Of a stretch of DNA of 64,000 nt, positions 43,843 through 53,050 are shown in pieces. The DNA lies in assembly GCF_039523735.1 (NCBI RefSeq), contig NZ_BAAAFW010000054.1:1-64000 (forward strand), read 5' to 3'. The notes under the pieces are model-generated. The model did no database searches. It was not told where the DNA came from and saw nothing but the letters and a program-made list of their open reading frames with translations. Position numbers and translations under genes: made by a program. Within the stretch, counting starts at the first letter, position 1. Every line of letters starts with the position of its first letter. This DNA is from Tatumella punctata (GTDB taxonomy: Bacteria; Pseudomonadota; Gammaproteobacteria; Enterobacterales; Enterobacteriaceae).

Positions 43843-44223
43843 ATGGATGAATACTCACCTAAAAGGTATGATGTGGCGCAGTTGAAGTTCCTGTGTGAAA
43901 ACTTATTTGATGAAAGTATTGCAACTCTCAACCTGCAACAAGCCTGCTGGATTAACGATCCCGCGTCGGCAGAAAGTCTGCAACTGCATGATCTGATTGA
44001 ACACATTGCAGCATTCAGTATTCTCTATAAATTAAAACATAGTGAAGATGAGTTACTGATTCAACAGGTTGATAAATATCTTGACGATACTTTTACATTA
44101 TTTAGCGGCTACACAGTAAATAAACAGGATTTTAATTTCTGGAAAACTTCATCAAACCAGTTGTTTAGATTATTTTTTGACACCCGTCTCAGCGAAAAAA
44201 ACGGGCATAGTGTCATACATTAG
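43843..44223 (+). CDS. tomB: Hha antitoxin/biofilm modulator TomB
   Basis: TomB (126 aa) begins MDEYSPKRYDVAQLKFLCE, nearly the same as E. coli TomB (YbaJ), and acts with Hha in a toxin-antitoxin-like pair that affects biofilm formation. AAGAGG precedes it; a GTG at 43834 would overlap that ribosome site and is rejected. hha follows after 17 bp. Confidence 0.94.
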   Translation: MDEYSPKRYDVAQLKFLCENLFDESIATLNLQQACWINDPASAESLQLHDLIEHIAAFSILYKLKHSEDELLIQQVDKYLDDTFTLFSGYTVNKQDFNFWKTSSNQLFRLFFDTRLSEKNGHSVIH

Positions 44224-44240
44224 CCAGGAGCAGTTTTATT

Positions 44241-44459
44241 ATGAGCAACACTACTTTAACCAAAACAGATTATCTGATGCGTCTGAGACGCTGTCGTTCA
44301 ATTGATACTCTGGAAAGAGTTATCGAAAAAAATAAATACGAATTATCAGATGAAGATCTGGTGGTTTTTTATTCAGCCGCAGACCACCGTCTGGCGGAAC
44401 TGACGATGAATAAATTGTACGATAAAGTGCCAGCAACTGTATGGAAGTATGTACGATAA
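44241..44459 (+). CDS. hha: Nucleoid-associated modulator Hha
   Basis: Hha (72 aa) binds H-NS and modulates silencing of transferred and virulence genes. The sequence TKTDYLMRLRRCRSIDTLE, then VFYSAADHRLAELTMNKLYDKVP, matches the Hha/YmoA family over its full length. It is in operon with tomB. Confidence 0.97.
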   Translation: MSNTTLTKTDYLMRLRRCRSIDTLERVIEKNKYELSDEDLVVFYSAADHRLAELTMNKLYDKVPATVWKYVR

Positions 44460-44820
44460 CGGATCTTAACTCTCCCGTCATGCTGTACAAAGTACCTGCC
44501 TGAAGTGAAAAACTGCTTTCCCGGCCACTATTACGATTAAATGAAAAAACCTGCGGGGGTTAATTATTTCTCGCGGGGAATTCAGATAACAAAACAGCGG
44601 GTCGTCAGGCGGACACACCGGTTGACTTTCCGGTATACGGTGCCCTTACCAGCAAAGCACGCATTTCTTTATGCTGTCTGTCGAGTGCCCGCAAACAATA
44701 AAAAGCACATCACGGTAATAACGATAATTGTTAATAAATACTGATGAATAATTTTCTGAGACAGAAACTGTCTGGTAAGTAAGGGATAAACTGGCAGGGA
44801 GTATTGAAACTGAATCTTTT
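44460..44820. other. 361-bp region between hha and ffs
   Basis: No recognised gene. A frame of 67 codons at 44541-44744 and frames of 60-84 codons on the other strand have no ribosome site or recognisable family and were not called. No strong terminator was seen. Confidence 0.5.
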
Positions 44821-44934
44821 GGGTGGGGCCTCTGCCAGCGACATCCCGGCACATGCGTCACCTGCTGCGGCTGCTTCCTTCCGGATCTGACCGGGTTCAC
44901 AAGTTAGCATTGCGGGAGAACCAGCAGAGTCCCC
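44821..44934 (-). ncRNA. ffs: 4.5S RNA of the signal recognition particle
   Basis: On the minus strand, 114 nt run from GGGGACTCTGCTGG to GCAGAGGCCCCACCC. The conserved apical loop and Ffh-binding bulges CAGATCCGGAAGGAAGCAGC are present, and the two ends pair. Length and sequence match E. coli 4.5S RNA closely. It partners with Ffh in co-translational membrane targeting. Confidence 0.97.
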
Positions 44935-45079
44935 ATTGAAAAGCCCTGATCTCTCAAAGCGCAGGCATTATCAGTGATGGAGAGGCTAATTGCAAGCCTG
45001 CGACAGCCAACCGTTGTTTTCTTGAACACCTGACCGGGTTATTGTCTGTATTACTCTGATCCACTCTTCAGGATAAACA

Positions 45080-45394
45080 ATGACAGACGAACCAGCATTT
45101 CGCGAACGGGTCTGGTTAATCGTGGCCGCCATCCCTTACGGCCAGGTATCGACCTACGGAGACATTGCCAGGCTGGCAGGAAATTCCAGAGCCGCCAGAC
45201 AAGTGGGGGCGGTCTTAAAAAGATTACCTGAAGGTTCTGAGCTGCCCTGGCATCGTGTAGTAAACCGGCAGGGAGGAATTTCTTTGCAGGGTACAAACCT
45301 GCTGCGACAACGTGAGGCATTACTGGCCGAAGGAATTGATGTCAGCCAGCAACAGATCATTTGCCTGCAAAAATATCGCTGGTCAGGGCAATAA
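45080..45394 (+). CDS. atl: Alkyltransferase-like protein Atl (YbaZ)
   Basis: This is a 104-residue MGMT-like DNA-binding protein lacking the reactive Cys: PWHRV is followed by VNRQGGIS where alkyltransferases have PCHRV. It flags O6-alkylguanine for nucleotide excision repair. The DNA-binding HTH is GQVSTYGDIARLAG. Its 3' end overlaps the convergent ybaY by 38 bp. Confidence 0.94.
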   Translation: MTDEPAFRERVWLIVAAIPYGQVSTYGDIARLAGNSRAARQVGAVLKRLPEGSELPWHRVVNRQGGISLQGTNLLRQREALLAEGIDVSQQQIICLQKYRWSGQ

Positions 45395-45887
45395 CACCCG
45401 CTGACCAGCCAGCAGCAGAGGCCGCAACCGGAACAGCAACCTGAGGTACAGCTTCCAGCATCAGGTCTTTACGTTGTGTCACTCCTGAGGTTACTGGTTG
45501 CAGGGACTCGGAAGAGAAAATCACCCGGCCATTCAGAGTAATGGCTGCGCTGAGTAATACCTGTCCCTGAGGGCTGACCTCTCTGCCATTAAACGGCAGT
45601 GTGTAGTGGAGAGGTGCCTGTTGTCCGGAAAGGCGTTCTGTTTTCTGTGCAATCACCCGCGTCGGTCCGGTTCCCCCGGAAGCATCAGATAAGGTCACCG
45701 TCAGTACGGCATCTTCCGGCAGAGCAATACGCTGGCGGATAAATACAGCCCCGGAAATAACCGGTTGTGCGGCAGCAACACTGATGCCCGGTGCCGGAGG
45801 CGATCCTGCAGGCACACCGGTGTTATCGGCACATGCCGTCACAGACAGGGCTATGACTAATCCACTAATAATATGCATAGATTTCAT
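45357..45887 (-). CDS. ybaY: Lipoprotein YbaY
   Basis: This 176-residue lipoprotein has the signal MKSMHIISGLVIALS and lipobox VTAC (Cys19). A conserved middle VFIRQRIALPEDAVLTVTLS matches YbaY-domain proteins. Function is unknown; in E. coli it is linked to glycine tolerance and envelope stress. ATG 45887 has AAGGAG eight bases upstream. The C-terminus is read across the end of atl. Confidence 0.88.
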   Translation of the reverse strand: MKSMHIISGLVIALSVTACADNTGVPAGSPPAPGISVAAAQPVISGAVFIRQRIALPEDAVLTVTLSDASGGTGPTRVIAQKTERLSGQQAPLHYTLPFNGREVSPQGQVLLSAAITLNGRVIFSSESLQPVTSGVTQRKDLMLEAVPQVAVPVAASAAGWSAGVIALTSDIFAGK

Positions 45888-46078
45888 TGATGTCGTCTCC
45901 TTATGAACAGAATGAACCACGGTGCTCTGCTATTACCCAAGAGTACATTCTTGCCACCGTGCTCTGATAATTCTGGCAGAATATCGGGTTTATTCCTGTT
46001 TATTTATGCCAAAACCATTATGCGGGCAAATTATAAGAAAATTCCTGGTAAATCCCCGCGCCATATACTGAGGTCTCT

Positions 46079-46957
46079 ATGGCTAATCCATTAGAAAATT
46101 TACTAACCTTGCTACAGCCTGTAAAACAGGAGGGTCTGCGGTTCTGCGCTGAGTGTGAAGATTTGGGATTACCTCAGGTTTTTGGCGGACAACTGGTGGC
46201 TCAGGCACTCAGTGCGGCACAACAAACCACCGACAGCCGAAGGTATGCACACTCATTTCACAGCTATTTTCTGCGGCCAGCGTCCAGTGAACTGCCGGTG
46301 ATTTACGATGTGGACATTCTGCGTGACGGCCAGAACCTGAGTGCACGGCGGATAACGGCACAACAAAATGATGTGGTGATTTTCTCCATGACAGCTTCAT
46401 TTCAGGCGGACGCTGAAGGCTTCGAACACCAGAGCCCAATGCCGGACATCAATGGCCCGGAAAATCTGGCCAGCGAACAACAACTGGCCAGAAGACCGGG
46501 TTCCTGCGTACCCGCGGCGTTAAAATCCCTGATAAGTTCCGACCGCCCGCTGGAAATTCGTCCGGTTCAGCAACATACCCCGTTACAAGGGCAGATCAGT
46601 AAGCCTGTACGCCAGGTATGGATCAGAGCTAACGGCAGGTTGCCAGATGATCAACCCCTGCAGCAATCACTGCTCAGTTATGCCTCTGACTTTAATTTCT
46701 TACCGGTCGCATTACAGCCCCATGGCAAAGGTTTTCTGGAGCCGGATATACAGGTTGCCACCATTGACCATTCTGTATGGTTTCACCGTCCGGTAAACCT
46801 CAGTCAATGGTTGTTATACAGCGTGATCAGCCCTTCAGCTTCCGGAGGCAGGGGGTTTGTACGCGGAGAATTCTACAGTCAGGACGGACAACTGGTGGCA
46901 TCTGCAGTACAGGAAGGGATAATACGTCAGAAAAAACACAGTAAAAAAGGGCGGTAA
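46079..46957 (+). CDS. tesB: Acyl-CoA thioesterase II
   Basis: TesB (292 aa) hydrolyses medium- and long-chain acyl-CoAs in the cytoplasm. It is a double hot-dog protein. The catalytic Asp is in YASDFNFLPVAL, the Thr in VATIDHSVWFHRP and the Gln in AVQEGIIR. The stop codon lies in the loop of the terminator hairpin. The Lys-rich tail KKHSKKGR makes it slightly longer than E. coli TesB. Confidence 0.96.
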   Translation: MANPLENLLTLLQPVKQEGLRFCAECEDLGLPQVFGGQLVAQALSAAQQTTDSRRYAHSFHSYFLRPASSELPVIYDVDILRDGQNLSARRITAQQNDVVIFSMTASFQADAEGFEHQSPMPDINGPENLASEQQLARRPGSCVPAALKSLISSDRPLEIRPVQQHTPLQGQISKPVRQVWIRANGRLPDDQPLQQSLLSYASDFNFLPVALQPHGKGFLEPDIQVATIDHSVWFHRPVNLSQWLLYSVISPSASGGRGFVRGEFYSQDGQLVASAVQEGIIRQKKHSKKGR

Positions 46958-46968
46958 CCGCCCTTTTT
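46943..46968. terminator. Terminator shared by tesB and amtB
   Basis: AGGGCGGT and ACCGCCCT flank the tesB stop codon, with A and T runs on both sides, giving a symmetrical hairpin between convergent genes. Confidence 0.88.
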
Positions 46969-46997
46969 CTACCGTTAATTACAGCCCTGAGTTCGCA

Positions 46998-48284
46998 TTA
47001 CTGATTGTAAGCATTCTCACCGTGGCTGTTAACATCCAGACCTTCACGCTCCTGGTCTTCCGGAACACGCAGCCCGACCGCCATATCCGCCACTTTAAAG
47101 CTGATAAACGCAGCAACGCCAGACCAGACCAGCGTCAGCAGACAACTGAGGATCTGAACCCAGACCTGATGGCCCATAGTGACTCCGGCACTGTAACCCA
47201 CCCCACCCAGTGAAGAAGAGGCAAACACCCCTGTCAGGATACAACCGATGATACCGCAGACACCATGAACACCGAACACATCACAAGGATCGTCGACACG
47301 CAGGAAACGTTTGAGTGATGTCACACCCCAGATACCTGCCAGTCCGCCAACCAGACCAATGATCAGTGCACCGCCTACGCCGACATAACCACAAGCAGGG
47401 GTAATGGCAACCAGGCCGGCAATAAACCCGGAACAGGCACCCAGTAATGAAGGCTTGCCACGCACCAGCCACTCACCAAACGTCCAGGACAATACTGCAC
47501 CCGCGGTAGCAACAACCGTATTCAGAAACGCCAGCGCAGCGATTTCGTTAGCTGAAGCAGCAGAACCGGCATTAAAGCCAAACCAGCCGATGTAGAGGAT
47601 CGCCGTACCAATGAAAACCATCGGCAGATTATGTGGTTTAAATGCTTCTTTGCCAAAACCAGCGCGTTTACCCAGCATATAAGCACCGACCAGCGCAGCA
47701 ATCGCAGCATTAATATGCACCACTGTCCCCCCGGCAAAATCCAGAGCTCCGTCCTGAGCCAGTAAGCCGTTGCCCCACACCATATGTGCGATAGGGAAAT
47801 AAGACAGAGTGACCCAGATAACCGTAAAAATCAGTACTGCAGAGAAACGCACACGCTCAGCCAATCCGCCCAGCACCAGGCCTACGGTAATACAGGCAAA
47901 AGATGCCTGAAATGCTACATGGATATACTGATAAATGGTGCCCATCAGCGCTTTCAGTTCAATCCCTTTCAGCATCACCCACTGGAAGCCACCAACGTAG
48001 TTATTGCCATCGCCGAAGGTCAGTGAGTAGCCATAAATTACCCAGATAACAGCAACCAGAGAGAAAGTCACCGAAACCTGTGTCAGCATGGATAATACGT
48101 TCTTACCGCGGATCAGTCCGCCATAAAACAGAGCGATGCCCGGTACTGACATAAACAGCACCAGAGCAGTACAAATCATCATAAATCCGTTATCCGCCTG
48201 ATCGGCAACGGCAGGTGCGGCAAAGGCAAACGATGGCGCGAGCGCTGCCCCCGCCAGAGCCAGTTTAGTCAGAAATTTATTCAT
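46998..48284 (-). CDS. amtB: Ammonium transporter AmtB
   Basis: AmtB (428 aa) is a trimeric ammonium channel. A signal peptide MNKFLTKLALAGAALAPS ends near AFA at residue 23. Eleven helices follow. The twin-His pore appears in YFPIAHMVWG and DVFGVHGVCG. The C-terminal tail PEDQEREGLDVNSHGE binds GlnK. It is 31 bp downstream of glnK in one nitrogen-regulated operon. Confidence 0.98.
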   Translation of the reverse strand: MNKFLTKLALAGAALAPSFAFAAPAVADQADNGFMMICTALVLFMSVPGIALFYGGLIRGKNVLSMLTQVSVTFSLVAVIWVIYGYSLTFGDGNNYVGGFQWVMLKGIELKALMGTIYQYIHVAFQASFACITVGLVLGGLAERVRFSAVLIFTVIWVTLSYFPIAHMVWGNGLLAQDGALDFAGGTVVHINAAIAALVGAYMLGKRAGFGKEAFKPHNLPMVFIGTAILYIGWFGFNAGSAASANEIAALAFLNTVVATAGAVLSWTFGEWLVRGKPSLLGACSGFIAGLVAITPACGYVGVGGALIIGLVGGLAGIWGVTSLKRFLRVDDPCDVFGVHGVCGIIGCILTGVFASSSLGGVGYSAGVTMGHQVWVQILSCLLTLVWSGVAAFISFKVADMAVGLRVPEDQEREGLDVNSHGENAYNQ

Positions 48285-48315
48285 TTTTCCCTTCCCTCAG
48301 TAATCCAAGGCTAAA

Positions 48316-48654
48316 TTAAAGCGCAGCTTCGTCTGTTTCACCGGTACGGATACGAATGACACGTTGCAATTCAGAAACGAAAATCTTTCCGTCACCAATT
48401 TTTCCGGTATAGGCTGCTTTACTAATAATATCAACGACTTCATCTAGCTGATCATCGGCAATAGCAATATCAATTTTAACTTTAGGTAAAAAGTTCACAC
48501 TGTATTCAGCACCACGATACAGTTCAGCGTGCCCTTTCTGGCGACCAAACCCTTTTACTTCGGTCACAGTCAGTCCCTGGATACCCACGGAAGATAATGC
48601 TTCACGTACGTCTTCTAATTTAAATGGCTTTATGACCACGGTCACCAGCTTCAT
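48316..48654 (-). CDS. glnK: PII signal protein GlnK
   Basis: GlnK (112 aa) senses 2-oxoglutarate, ATP and ADP and plugs AmtB when nitrogen is plentiful. The T-loop carries the uridylylated Tyr51 in ELYRGAEYSVNF. The second PII signature TGKIGDGKIFV is present. ATG 48654 has GGAGG upstream; the longer frame overlaps the promoter. A sigma-54 promoter with an NtrC site lies upstream. Confidence 0.98.
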   Translation of the reverse strand: MKLVTVVIKPFKLEDVREALSSVGIQGLTVTEVKGFGRQKGHAELYRGAEYSVNFLPKVKIDIAIADDQLDEVVDIISKAAYTGKIGDGKIFVSELQRVIRIRTGETDEAAL

Positions 48655-48708
48655 ATTACTCCCTCCGGGTATTGAAATTATAAGTTGCACTGAACCTTCT
48701 CTAGCATA

Positions 48709-48724
48709 AGCAAACAACATGCCA
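48709..48724 (-). promoter_or_regulatory. Sigma-54 promoter of glnK-amtB
   Basis: On the minus strand TGGCATGTTGTTTGCT matches the -24/-12 consensus TGGCAC-N5-TTGCW with one change. It lies 55 bp upstream of the glnK start. Confidence 0.9.
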
Positions 48725-48826
48725 TTTATTCAGTGATGGCTATTTTCGGAAAATGCAGCAAATCAGCGGCCGGGCGGAGGTTGTTACCGGAGGAATTAAC
48801 GCGGGAGAAAAATGGCGGGCAGCGAC

Positions 48827-48843
48827 TGCACCATTAAGGTGCA
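48827..48843. promoter_or_regulatory. NtrC enhancer site of glnK-amtB
   Basis: TGCACCATTAAGGTGCA is an exact match to the palindromic NtrC site (TGCACC-N5-GGTGCA). It is about 105 bp upstream of the sigma-54 promoter. A second half-site GTGGTGCA lies at about 48857-48864. Confidence 0.92.
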
Positions 48844-48912
48844 GTCAGTGTTGTCGTGGTGCAGCAGCCAGGGTTCTCTGATTAAATTGTACTAACAGAG
48901 TGCACTGAGAGA

Positions 48913-50682
48913 TTATCCTGCCGCAAGGTTGCTGTCTGATAGTTCATGACCCGCACGCTGTAACTGGTACATTTGCTGATAACGGCCACCCTGCTCAAGT
49001 AATTGCTGATGAGTGCCCCTTTCAGTGACCTCTCCACGCTCTAACACCAAAATAGTATCTGCCGTCGTTATCGTCGACAGCCGGTGTGCAATAACAACCA
49101 GGGTAGTCGTTTTTCGCACTTCAGAGAGTACCTGCTGAATAGCCCGTTCGGTACCGGAATCGATACTGGCCGTCGCTTCATCGAGGATCAGTAATGCAGG
49201 TACATCCACCAGAATACGTGCCAGCGCCAGTAACTGTTTTTGCCCGGCCGATAAGCTATTACCCTGCTCCCCCATCGGGGTATAAATCCCCTGCGGCAGA
49301 CTGTGTAGCCAGTCAGTTAACCGGACCCTGGCCAGGGCATCTGTTATCTGATCTTCGGAGATCTCCCGGCCCAGCCGGATATTTTCCAGCAATGTATCCG
49401 CCAGAACCACCGGGTCCTGTTGCACCATACCGATCCCTTTACGCAATACCCGGTGGCTGAGATCGCTGATCGGCCGCCCGTCGAGGATAATCTCTCCGCG
49501 CGTGATTGGGTAATACCCCATCAGCAGATTAGCCAGAGTACTTTTACCGCTGCCCGTATGCCCGACCAGTGCCAGAAAACCGCCCTCTTTTAACTGACAG
49601 TTAATGTTTTTCAAGACATCACGTTCCGGCTGATACGCAAAATACAACTGCCTGATCGTCAGTTGTCCGGAGGCCAGTGGCCGGTTATCAGTACCGTATT
49701 GCTGTGCCGGCGCATCCATCAGTTCAAAAATACGTTCAGCGGAGACAACTGCCTGCTGTAATAACGACTGGCGGGTCGTCAGTTCAATTAACGGCTCTTC
49801 AATCCGGCCCAGATAAGCAATAAATGCATACAATACCCCGACTTCGAAGTGACCGGGGCTCGCCAGGCTAAACACCAGTACCAGCATAGCCAGAATCACA
49901 GCACTGAACAGATTGAGCAATGGCCGTAACAGAAAGGCGTCCAGACGCAATATTTTCATTCTTGAGCGGTAATGATTTTCGCTGTGCCGTTTCAGCAACT
50001 GAGCAAAATGTTGCTGGCGGCGAAACTGCCGGATCACCGTCATACCGCTAATCACTTCATTAAGACCGTTATTAATATCTGCCAGCCGGGTTCTCACCTG
50101 GCGGGCAATCCCTGTACTGTGTTTCTGATAAATAATCATCACACCCAGCACCATCGGGAAAATGCATAACGCAATCAATGCCATTTCCACGTTCAGGGCA
50201 AACATGGCGACCAGCATTGCAATAATCAGGGTCGTACTGCGTAACACGCTGGCGACCACAGTGATATACAGATCGCGTACCACCTCACTGTCGTTGGTGA
50301 CTCTGGAAACCAGCTGTCCGACCGGCTGGGTATCAAATGCTTTCAGTGGCTGGCGCAATGCCGCGTCCATCACCTCACAACGGAGTTTGCGCACCACACC
50401 AATCGCCGCATGGTTAAATAACAGAGACTGGCGGTAATTAAATATCGCGGCCAGTAGCTGCAAAAGCAAAAATCCTGCCCCCGTCAGCAATACTGCCCGC
50501 CACTGCCATTGCTCAGCACTGATAAAATGGTCGATAAAATAGCTGATCAGCATCGGCCCTGCGACCTGTGCTGCCGCCGCCAGAACCAGCAATACCACCG
50601 CTGAAATTAACTGTTTTTTCCACGGCAGACCATACGCCAGTAACCGTGTTAAGGTTTTCATAAATGATACCGGCTGAGACAC
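48913..50682 (-). CDS. mdlB: ABC exporter half-transporter MdlB
   Basis: MdlB (589 aa) is a type I ABC exporter with six helices in residues 20-300 and a C-terminal ATPase. Walker A is GHTGSGKSTLANLL, the signature is LSAGQKQLLALARIL and Walker B is LLILDEATASID. The start is GTG 50682, directly after the mdlA stop, with GGAGG six bases upstream. It probably forms a heterodimer with MdlA; the substrate is unproven. Confidence 0.95.
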   Translation of the reverse strand: MSQPVSFMKTLTRLLAYGLPWKKQLISAVVLLVLAAAAQVAGPMLISYFIDHFISAEQWQWRAVLLTGAGFLLLQLLAAIFNYRQSLLFNHAAIGVVRKLRCEVMDAALRQPLKAFDTQPVGQLVSRVTNDSEVVRDLYITVVASVLRSTTLIIAMLVAMFALNVEMALIALCIFPMVLGVMIIYQKHSTGIARQVRTRLADINNGLNEVISGMTVIRQFRRQQHFAQLLKRHSENHYRSRMKILRLDAFLLRPLLNLFSAVILAMLVLVFSLASPGHFEVGVLYAFIAYLGRIEEPLIELTTRQSLLQQAVVSAERIFELMDAPAQQYGTDNRPLASGQLTIRQLYFAYQPERDVLKNINCQLKEGGFLALVGHTGSGKSTLANLLMGYYPITRGEIILDGRPISDLSHRVLRKGIGMVQQDPVVLADTLLENIRLGREISEDQITDALARVRLTDWLHSLPQGIYTPMGEQGNSLSAGQKQLLALARILVDVPALLILDEATASIDSGTERAIQQVLSEVRKTTTLVVIAHRLSTITTADTILVLERGEVTERGTHQQLLEQGGRYQQMYQLQRAGHELSDSNLAAG

Positions 50683-52452
50683 TCAAACCTCCTGTGGTGG
50701 CTGACGGCCTGAATTGCCGGAGAGTGATGCTGCTATTTTCTGATACTGATACATATCCTGATACCAGCCGGCGGCATTTTCCAGTTGCTGCGGAGTCCCG
50801 CGCTGGGTAATTTCCCCCTGTTGCAGCACAATAATCTCATCAGCCATCGCCAGCGCAGATAAACGATGCGCAGTCATAATCACGGTTTTATTCCCCCGCC
50901 ATTGTCGCAGGTTTGTCAGTATCCGGTGCTCAGTACCGCCATCGACGGCTGATAAAGCATCATCAAGGATCAGAATTTCCGCATTCATCAGCAGGGCACG
51001 GGCCAGAGAAATGCGTTGTTTCTGTCCGCCGGACAGCATAACGCCGCGCTCGCCGACATCCGTATCATAACCCTGTGGCAGGCGTAAAATGTCCTGTTCG
51101 ACACAGGCCAGCTTAGCCGCCTGAGCAATCTGTTCACGGCTGGCCTGCGGATTTCCCAGAGAAATATTGCCGGCAACCGTGTCTGAAAACAGAAACGGCG
51201 ACTGGTTTACCACCGCCAGACGCTGCCGCCAGTCATCCTGTAACCAGTATGACAGAGGCTGTCCGTGATAAGTCACCTGTCCTGCTGTGAGTTCGACATG
51301 CCGCTGGATAAGGGCCAGCAGAGTCGACTTTCCGCTACCTGTCGGACCACAGATCCCCAGCATACTGCCGGGCGGTATGGTTATTTCCATGTTGTGTAAC
51401 ACATCATTATCACTTTGCGGATAGCGGAAATATGCAATATTCAGCCGTAAATCACTGCGTCCTGCCGGCAGCCGGTGCAGGCCGTCAGCAATTTCCGGGG
51501 CCTGTGATAGCAGAGCCTCAATCCTCACCCATGCCGCACTGCCTCGCTCGACAATGTTAAACATCCAGGCCAGTGCCAGCATTGGCCAAATCATTAACCC
51601 GAGATACATAACAAAACTGGTTAACTGGCCGAGGGATAACTGCTGATGCCAGACCATCCAGCCTCCGCCGGCAATCGCAAGAAAGTTAGAACAGGCAACC
51701 GCCAGATAAATTACCGGCTCAAATAAGGCATCCACCCTCGCGACACGGAAGTTATCGGTGCTGGTTTGCTGTGACGTTTTCAGAAACTGAGCGGAACGGT
51801 ATTGCTCAAGGCCAAAGGCTTTAATCATCCGGATACTGGTCAGGCTCTCCTGGGCCTGATCATTCAGAGAAGAAAAAGCCGCCTGTGCCGAGCGGAAGCG
51901 ACGGTGAAGTTTTTTCCCGCAACGATTAATAATCAATGCCATTACCGGCATCGGGACTAAAGCTATCAGTGTCAGTTGCCAGCTGATCTGAGTACTCATC
52001 ACCACCAGCACCGCCAGCCCCATCACCAGCGAGTCAATCAGCGTCAGTACCCCTTCTCCGGCGGCAAATACCACCCGGTCGACATCATTGGTTGCTCTGG
52101 CCAGCAGGTCACCGGTCCGGTAACGGGCATAAAACTGCGGACTCTGCCGACTGAGCTGATGATAATATTTTTCCCGCAATACCACTGCCAGCTTATAAGA
52201 CGCGCCAAACAGCAACACCCGCCAGACATAGCGTAAAAAATAAGTGACCACCGCAATCGCCAGAATAACGCCAATCCATAGGGTCAGCTGACGATGTGAC
52301 AAGGTATGATGTGTGACACCATCAACGATAATCCCCACCAGCCGCGGCGGCAGTAATTGTAATAGCGCAACCAGCACCAGCAGGCTGACCGCACCGGTGT
52401 ACCGCCGCCATTCTGACGCGAAATATTCACGTAATTGACTAAATAAAAGCAC
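50683..52452 (-). CDS. mdlA: ABC exporter half-transporter MdlA
   Basis: MdlA (589 aa) has an N-terminal six-helix exporter domain and a C-terminal ATPase with GPTGSGKSTLLALI, the signature MLSGGQKQRISLARALL and LILDDALSAVD. Here the Walker B Glu is replaced by Asp, which suggests a degenerate site in an asymmetric heterodimer. It is the upstream partner of mdlB and follows decR as in E. coli. Confidence 0.95.
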   Translation of the reverse strand: MLLFSQLREYFASEWRRYTGAVSLLVLVALLQLLPPRLVGIIVDGVTHHTLSHRQLTLWIGVILAIAVVTYFLRYVWRVLLFGASYKLAVVLREKYYHQLSRQSPQFYARYRTGDLLARATNDVDRVVFAAGEGVLTLIDSLVMGLAVLVVMSTQISWQLTLIALVPMPVMALIINRCGKKLHRRFRSAQAAFSSLNDQAQESLTSIRMIKAFGLEQYRSAQFLKTSQQTSTDNFRVARVDALFEPVIYLAVACSNFLAIAGGGWMVWHQQLSLGQLTSFVMYLGLMIWPMLALAWMFNIVERGSAAWVRIEALLSQAPEIADGLHRLPAGRSDLRLNIAYFRYPQSDNDVLHNMEITIPPGSMLGICGPTGSGKSTLLALIQRHVELTAGQVTYHGQPLSYWLQDDWRQRLAVVNQSPFLFSDTVAGNISLGNPQASREQIAQAAKLACVEQDILRLPQGYDTDVGERGVMLSGGQKQRISLARALLMNAEILILDDALSAVDGGTEHRILTNLRQWRGNKTVIMTAHRLSALAMADEIIVLQQGEITQRGTPQQLENAAGWYQDMYQYQKIAASLSGNSGRQPPQEV

Positions 52453-52473
52453 TCAGGATCTCACTATCAGTGA

Positions 52474-52935
52474 CTACAGATTGAGCGGTATAGCAGTGGT
52501 ATATTTAATTTCTTCCATTGCAAAGCTGGACGTCACTTCTGTCAGTCCGGAAATACCTTCCACCAGCTTTTTATACAGCGCATCATAACTTTTCATATCC
52601 GCAATCTGAATACGCAGCAAATAATCATACTGTCCCGACATCCGGTAGCAGCCCATCACTTCCGGTAACTCATGGATCAGTGACACAAAATCCTGATACC
52701 ACTGTTTATTATGTTGCTGGGTCTTGATAAACATAAATGCTATCAGGCCTGACCCGAGCTTATCCCCGTCCAGTAATGTCACCCGGCCGCGAATAATGCC
52801 ATTATCTTCGAGCTTTTTCAGCCGTTTCCAGCAAGGGGTTGATGTCAGGTTTACCGCATCGGCTAATGACTGCAAAGATAATGTACTGTCTTCCTGCAAC
52901 AAAGACAGCAATTTACGATCTATTTTATCTACCAT
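52474..52935 (-). CDS. decR: Lrp/AsnC-family cysteine-responsive regulator DecR
   Basis: This 153-residue regulator begins MVDKIDRKLLSLLQEDSTL with the AsnC-type HTH and a C-terminal RAM ligand domain (VMGCYRMSGQYDYLLRI). It matches E. coli YbaO/DecR, which activates cysteine detoxification. In Pantoea a homologue controls a neighbouring cysteine desulfhydrase. Here it diverges from such a gene at 53051. Confidence 0.92.
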   Translation of the reverse strand: MVDKIDRKLLSLLQEDSTLSLQSLADAVNLTSTPCWKRLKKLEDNGIIRGRVTLLDGDKLGSGLIAFMFIKTQQHNKQWYQDFVSLIHELPEVMGCYRMSGQYDYLLRIQIADMKSYDALYKKLVEGISGLTEVTSSFAMEEIKYTTAIPLNL

Positions 52936-53050
52936 ATAACTAACTCCGGAGAATATTTTTCTCTTACAGGGGCATATTAACCGCTATTTAATCACGTTAT
53001 TTTCCGCCGGGTGCTTTATGCTGCCTTTTTAAATTTACAGGGTACATATC

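Noticed and set aside
44541..44744. 67-codon plus-strand ORF between hha and ffs
   Set aside because: Basic, unpatterned sequence with no family resemblance and no clear ribosome site.
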